From positions 1-8,762 of the forward strand of contig URQO01000068.1 in assembly GCA_900550135.1 (NCBI GenBank): a DNA stretch of 8,762 nucleotides, given 5' to 3'. The translations under genes were made by a program, and so were the position numbers. The notes beneath the pieces are model-generated. The model saw only the letters and a list, made by a program, of their open reading frames with translations, did no database searches and was not told the DNA's origin. Below, one piece after another: positions 5,017 to 8,762 of this stretch (within the stretch, counting starts at the first letter, position 1; each line of letters begins with the position of its first letter). This DNA comes from an uncultured Eubacterium sp. (GTDB taxonomy: Bacteria; Bacillota; Clostridia; Lachnospirales; Lachnospiraceae).

Positions 5017-5898
5017 ACCTTTTTCAGGTGCACAGATTTCTTCTAATAAATCCCTGTCATTAAAGATTTTTATAGCCCTATTGAAAACTTTTATTTCAAA
5101 ATGGTTTGATGTCATTTGTTCGCCATCAACATTGAAAGTGCACATTTCTTCTGTATCCACAACAATCTTATTTTCAAAATATCTGTACACATCTTCTGAC
5201 TCCTCATGCTTTCCTTTTACTAACTTTAGAAGAATAGGAATCAGCTTCATTTTTGGAAGTTTTTCCACATGATATATGTCTAAAAGTCCATCATCCAAGA
5301 TTGCCCTTGGTGCTATGTGAAATCCTCCTCCATAATACTGTCCGTTTCCAATTGCTAAAATTGTCGTCTCTCTGTCAACCTGAGACTGCCCCAAAGTGAT
5401 TTTCATCTTTTTAAACTTGTATTTTACAAATGTGTATAAAAGACTTGCATTGTATCTTTGAGATACCGGAATCCACTTTTTGTTTCTCAACTTTGCAATA
5501 TTGTTGGCCACATCAGCATCAAGCCCCAAACATGCAACATTTATAAAATATCGGTTATTAATCTTTCCTAAATCAATTAAAGAAATGCCCTGTTGGAAGT
5601 TTTTTAAAGTTTTGTCAAAGTCATTACCACTGCCTAGTGGAATGTTTCCTAAAATCTTATTTTTTGAGTGTACCATACCGTTTAGCACCTCGTTTAGGTT
5701 ACCATCTCCACCTACAGAAAAAATCACGCATTCCTCGTCTGGAATACGCGATGCAAGAGCCTTTGCATCCCCTGCTTTTTTTGTATATAAAATCTTGTAT
5801 GAAACCTCCCTTTTAAGGCAAGCATCATTTATTCTTTTCTCAATTGTACCTTTGTCATATCGTCCACTATTAGGATTTATAATAAAATAATATTTCAT
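4996..5898 (-). CDS. Diacylglycerol/lipid kinase of the YegS/DgkB family
   Basis: This 300-residue protein is predicted to phosphorylate diacylglycerol or a related lipid with ATP at the inner face of the membrane, recycling diacylglycerol into phosphatidic acid. IINPNSGR (6-13) opens the nucleotide-binding domain, SVGGDGNLNEVLNG (61-74) is the family signature, and IPLGSGNDF (86-94) follows. The C-terminal half has GNGQYYGGGFHIAPRA (184-199), DDGLLDI (202-208) and NVDGE (266-270), all typical of the soluble DgkB-like group. There are no membrane segments. Substrate is not settled by sequence; sphingosine-like or undecaprenol-related lipids are alternatives. The upstream site is weak (AAGAAAG, about 9 nt from ATG), and 100 bp separate it from hisF, so transcription may still come from the hisHF unit. 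The tail is charged (EKGSKNRKQ), and a worn copy of its 3' end lies downstream. Confidence 0.9.
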   Translation of the reverse strand: MKYYFIINPNSGRYDKGTIEKRINDACLKREVSYKILYTKKAGDAKALASRIPDEECVIFSVGGDGNLNEVLNGMVHSKNKILGNIPLGSGNDFDKTLKNFQQGISLIDLGKINNRYFINVACLGLDADVANNIAKLRNKKWIPVSQRYNASLLYTFVKYKFKKMKITLGQSQVDRETTILAIGNGQYYGGGFHIAPRAILDDGLLDIYHVEKLPKMKLIPILLKLVKGKHEESEDVYRYFENKIVVDTEEMCTFNVDGEQMTSNHFEIKVFNRAIKIFNDRDLLEEICAPEKGSKNRKQ

Positions 5899-5900
5899 AT

Positions 5901-6009
5901 TAATCTACTTTCTTATAAAAAAACTTGTTTAGTAATCTATTATTTATAGAAGATTTTTCTACTAATTTATTTTTTATGTAACAACCTTTTTAACTAATCT
6001 ACTTTCTTA
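5901..6009. repeat. 15-bp direct repeat spanning the hisF end and the lipid-kinase leader
   Basis: TAATCTACTTTCTTA is identical at 5901-5915 and 5995-6009. The second copy holds the last codons and TAG of hisF, while the first ends two bases before the lipid-kinase ATG. In the spacer there is also a weak TAGAA/TTCTA inverted repeat near 5946-5960. Duplication followed by decay, or slipped repair, could explain it. Confidence 0.7.
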
Positions 6010-6760
6010 CTGAAACACCTTTCTTATCAAGGTAATCCTTTAACTCTTTTATCTCTAGTTCTTTGTAATGGAACAAAGATGCTGCAAGCGCTGCATCTGC
6101 TTTTCCTTTTGTCAGTGCATCATAAAAATGTTCCTTATTTCCTGCTCCACCTGATGCAATAACAGGTATTGATACATTTTCGGCAATAGTGCGTGTAAGC
6201 TCTATATCATATCCCTGCTTTACACCGTCGCAATCCATACTTGTAAGAAGAATCTCACCTGCACCAAGTCTGTCTGCCTCCATGGCCCACTCAACAGCAT
6301 CCATGTTCATATTTACACGTCCACCGTTTTTGTATACATCAAATCCACTGCCATCTCCACGTCTTTTGGCATCAATAGCCACTACAACACACTGTCTGCC
6401 AAATTTTTCAGCAGCATCACTAATAAGAGTCGGATTCATAATAGCAGCCGAATTAATTGAAATTTTGTCTGCCCCTTCTCTTAAAATAGCCCTGAAATCA
6501 TCTACGGTTCTGATTCCACCACCTACTGTAAATGGAATAAACACCTCTCTTGCAACCTTTCTCACCAGTTCAACAACTGTAGCCCTGTGGTCTGATGATG
6601 CTGTAATATCAAGAAAAACCAATTCATCTGCACCTGCTTTGTTGTATGCCTTTGCTACCTGAACAGGGTCTCCTGCATCTCTTAAATTCACAAAATTGGT
6701 ACCTTTTACTACTCTATTGTTGTTTATATCTAAACAAGGAATAATTCTCTTTGTAAACAT
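5999..6760 (-). CDS. hisF: Imidazole glycerol phosphate synthase, cyclase subunit HisF
   Basis: HisF uses ammonia delivered by HisH to convert PRFAR into imidazole glycerol phosphate and AICAR, linking histidine and purine synthesis. The 253-residue (beta/alpha)8 barrel is of normal length. Catalytic Asp11 sits in RIIPCLDI (5-12) and Asp130 in VVVAIDAKR (125-133), both at family positions. Two phosphate-binding segments are seen, GGGIRT (80-85) and ASGGAGN (202-208), and the LLTSMDCDG segment (171-179) is typical. AGGAGA (6766-6771) lies 5 nt upstream of the ATG and overlaps the hisH stop codon, so translation is probably coupled to hisH. Only hisH and hisF of the pathway are present in the window. 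Confidence 0.98.
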   Translation of the reverse strand: MFTKRIIPCLDINNNRVVKGTNFVNLRDAGDPVQVAKAYNKAGADELVFLDITASSDHRATVVELVRKVAREVFIPFTVGGGIRTVDDFRAILREGADKISINSAAIMNPTLISDAAEKFGRQCVVVAIDAKRRGDGSGFDVYKNGGRVNMNMDAVEWAMEADRLGAGEILLTSMDCDGVKQGYDIELTRTIAENVSIPVIASGGAGNKEHFYDALTKGKADAALAASLFHYKELEIKELKDYLDKKGVSVRK

Positions 6761-6769
6761 TTATCTCTC

Positions 6770-7378
6770 CTAATTAATTTCTGCGAAATTTTTAAGTATC
6801 TTTAGTCCAATGTCACCACTTTTTTCAGGATGAAACTGACATGCAAATATGTTATCCTTTTCAACTGATGCATGAATGTCTGCAACATAATCCGTCTTTG
6901 CTGTAACTATGTCTTCATCCTTTGCCTGTAAGTAATATGAATGGACAAAATATACATACGCCTGCTGGTCTATGTCCTTAAATAATCTTCCGTTATTAAT
7001 TAGTTCAAGTGAATTCCATCCTATATGTGGAATCTTAAATCCCTCTTTGTTTGGAATTTTTAAAATCTGTCCCGGCAAAAGTCCAAGACCTGAAACTCCC
7101 GGAGTTTCGGCACTGCTTTCAAACAGTAACTGCAAACCAAGGCATATCCCAAGAAAAGGGATATGCCTGTCTGCTACATCATATATAGTATTTACCAAAT
7201 TAAATTCTTTTAATTTTTTCATTGCATCACCAAAAGCACCAACTCCCGGTAACACAACTTTGTCAGCTGATAAAATAGCATCTCTGTCATTTGTTAAAAT
7301 AGTATCTTCTCCTAAAAACTGAAATGCTTTCTCAACACTTTTAATATTTCCTGCATCATAATCAATTATTGCAATCAT
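6770..7378 (-). CDS. hisH: Imidazole glycerol phosphate synthase, glutaminase subunit HisH
   Basis: HisH is the class I glutamine amidotransferase that releases ammonia from glutamine and channels it to HisF. The 202-residue length is normal. It starts with IIDYDAGNIKSV (4-15), has the oxyanion strand PGVGAFGDA (44-52), the nucleophile Cys79 in GICLGLQLLF (77-86), and the His183/Glu185 pair in FHPEKSG (182-188). PHIGWN (117-122) and YFVHSYY (143-149) are further family marks. AGAGAGG (7387-7393) is 8 nt upstream of the ATG and touches the stop codon of the histidine kinase, so the three genes appear to share a transcript. The neighbour hisF begins 9 bp past its stop. Confidence 0.98.
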   Translation of the reverse strand: MIAIIDYDAGNIKSVEKAFQFLGEDTILTNDRDAILSADKVVLPGVGAFGDAMKKLKEFNLVNTIYDVADRHIPFLGICLGLQLLFESSAETPGVSGLGLLPGQILKIPNKEGFKIPHIGWNSLELINNGRLFKDIDQQAYVYFVHSYYLQAKDEDIVTAKTDYVADIHASVEKDNIFACQFHPEKSGDIGLKILKNFAEIN

Positions 7379-7386
7379 GGTGTAAG

Positions 7387-7393
7387 CCTCTCT
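7387..7393 (-). promoter_or_regulatory. hisH ribosome binding site at the kinase stop codon
   Basis: AGAGAGG on the minus strand begins directly after the TAA of the histidine kinase (7396-7394) and lies 8 nt before the hisH ATG. There is no room for a promoter or terminator in the 15-bp gap, so hisH most likely depends on transcription through the kinase gene. Confidence 0.75.
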
Positions 7394-8762
7394 TTACTGT
7401 ATTTTGCAGTCAAGTTCAAACCAGAATTCTACGCCGTTTTCTTTGTTGATTACACCACAGGACTTGTTATGTCTGTCCATAATGGCTTTTACAATGGAAA
7501 GTCCAATGCCGTTGCCACCGTAGGCTCTTGTACGTGCCTTGTCCACTTTGTAGAATTTTATCCATATGTTTTCAAGTTCATTTTCAGGGATATTTTTTCC
7601 TGAATTAAAAACTGCTACTCTTACTATACCATTTTTTTCAATAATTTCTACTTTAATTAATTTGTTTTCATCAACATGATTTAAAGCATTGCTTAAATAA
7701 TTAACAATAACTTCTTCAATTTGAAACTCATCAGCCCAAACATAAACAGGCTCATTTCTGTCAAATAAAATGCTGCACTGCTTTTCGTTAGTTTTAATCT
7801 GAAGTGATGAAATAACACCTTTTATAACAGACACAACATCAAATCTTTCAATATTCACAGGAGTCGAACCAAACTCCAACTGATTTAAAGTAAGAAGGTT
7901 TTTGACCATCTTGTTCATCTTGCCTGCTTCATCAATGATAACACTACAGTAATATTCCATGTCCTCAGGATCATCAGTAATTCCTTCCTGCAGACCTTCT
8001 GCATATCCCTGAATAAGAGCAATTGGTGTCTTTAATTCGTGAGAAACATTGGAAATAAACTCTTTTCGCATTTCATCTATTTCTTCTTTTTTCTCTATAT
8101 CTTTTTGTAATTCCAAATTGGCTGATTTAAGGTCAGTAATGGCATGTTCCAGTTTGTCTGACATATTATTCATGCTATTTCCAAGAACTCCCAACTCATC
8201 ATTGTGATGTCCTGTATATTTTGCATTAAAATCAAGAGTTGACATTCTTTTTGAAATATCAGCAAGCTCCAGCAAAGGTTTTGTGTATCTGCTTGTAACA
8301 ATTAAAATAATAACTGTTGCTACTACAATAGCCACAATACCTATTCCCAAATAAAACTTATTTGAAATACTAATACTTTCCTTAAAACTTTCAACGGACA
8401 TTCTAATAATTGCAATGGAACCATTGTCAAAACTTGCCGTCAGCTCATAATATTTTGTTGAATTTTTATCAATAGTGGAACTTAATTTATAATTGTCGCC
8501 TTCTTCTATCTGCTTTGGCTGATTCTTCTGTCCAATATTTTTTCCAAAAATCATATCCTGCCATCTGTCCAACAACATCTGACCTGCACCATAATTGTAT
8601 ACATCATGGCCTGATGAATCTATTACAATCAAAGTGGCCCCTGATTTTTCACATATGTGGTTTAATTTTGTTGTGCTTTTTGACTCTTCAAAATTTTCGT
8701 CCTCCGCCATAATATTTTCCAGCTGTTTATATACCTGTTTTATGGATGTCTGCTTTTTGTAA
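7394..8762 (-). CDS. Membrane sensor histidine kinase, 5' end outside the window
   Basis: This is the sensor part of a two-component system: it autophosphorylates on His and passes the phosphate to a response regulator, probably encoded just outside the window. The frame stays open to the window edge, and the residues before the Met at 8710 (YKKQTSIKQVYKQLENI) are coding-like, so that Met is internal. Numbering from it, an extracytoplasmic segment runs to about 117, a membrane helix spans 119-140, and HAMP plus coiled coil follow to about 210. The H-box NVSHELKTP has His224, the N-box NYLSNALN has Asn341, the G1 region is VFNSGKNIPE (367-376) and the G2 region is GGNGIGLS (398-405). F-box-like IWIKFYKVDKART precedes G2. 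In G1 the usual DxG is NSG, a variant seen in VanS-like kinases. A first membrane helix should lie upstream. Confidence 0.92.
   Translation of the reverse strand, partial: YKKQTSIKQVYKQLENIMAEDENFEESKSTTKLNHICEKSGATLIVIDSSGHDVYNYGAGQMLLDRWQDMIFGKNIGQKNQPKQIEEGDNYKLSSTIDKNSTKYYELTASFDNGSIAIIRMSVESFKESISISNKFYLGIGIVAIVVATVIILIVTSRYTKPLLELADISKRMSTLDFNAKYTGHHNDELGVLGNSMNNMSDKLEHAITDLKSANLELQKDIEKKEEIDEMRKEFISNVSHELKTPIALIQGYAEGLQEGITDDPEDMEYYCSVIIDEAGKMNKMVKNLLTLNQLEFGSTPVNIERFDVVSVIKGVISSLQIKTNEKQCSILFDRNEPVYVWADEFQIEEVIVNYLSNALNHVDENKLIKVEIIEKNGIVRVAVFNSGKNIPENELENIWIKFYKVDKARTRAYGGNGIGLSIVKAIMDRHNKSCGVINKENGVEFWFELDCKIQ

Noticed and set aside
7394..8710. Complete histidine kinase starting at the Met at 8710
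   Set aside because: The frame remains open and coding-like to the window edge, no ribosome binding site precedes that Met, and the first membrane helix expected for this architecture is missing.

Overview
This window looks like chromosomal DNA of a low-GC Gram-positive, most likely a Clostridia member of the Lachnospiraceae type. The reasons are very AT-rich intergenic DNA, AGGAG-type ribosome binding sites, sigma-A style promoters, and a cell-wall amidase with Y/W/G-rich wall-binding repeats. A VanS-like histidine kinase and a free-standing FakA middle-type domain point the same way. The taxonomy is an inference from style, not a match to a genome. Every convincing gene lies on the minus strand, so transcription runs from high to low coordinates.

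From the right edge, a sensor histidine kinase (5' end outside the window) is followed after 15 bp by hisH, and hisH after 9 bp by hisF. The hisF ribosome binding site overlaps the hisH stop codon. HisH and HisF together form imidazole-glycerol-phosphate synthase of histidine biosynthesis. A diacylglycerol/lipid kinase of the YegS/DgkB type follows after 100 bp, then uracil-DNA glycosylase (ung), then a 96-residue free-standing domain that resembles the middle part of the fatty-acid kinase FakA.

The left half is sparser. Positions 2901-3719 carry no recognisable gene but hold an AT-rich 84-bp tandem array, a 14-bp inverted repeat and a 12-bp x4 repeat. A DeoR-family regulator follows (1864-2613). 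Its 5' region has two good sigma-A promoters, the upstream one overlaid by three CTTATA repeats at exact 10-bp spacing, and what looks like a broken 37-codon gene between them. A bidirectional-looking hairpin with a T-tract on the minus strand ends the regulator gene. After another mostly empty stretch with a possible gene remnant comes a secreted N-acetylmuramoyl-L-alanine amidase (120-1409).

I see no CRISPR array, rRNA, tRNA, intact insertion sequence or phage gene, and no convincing novel multi-gene system. The unusual material is intergenic: several independent short tandem duplications, two of which copy the 3' end of a gene (hisF, dgk), a 34-bp near-palindrome, and the helically phased repeats in the deoR-type promoter.
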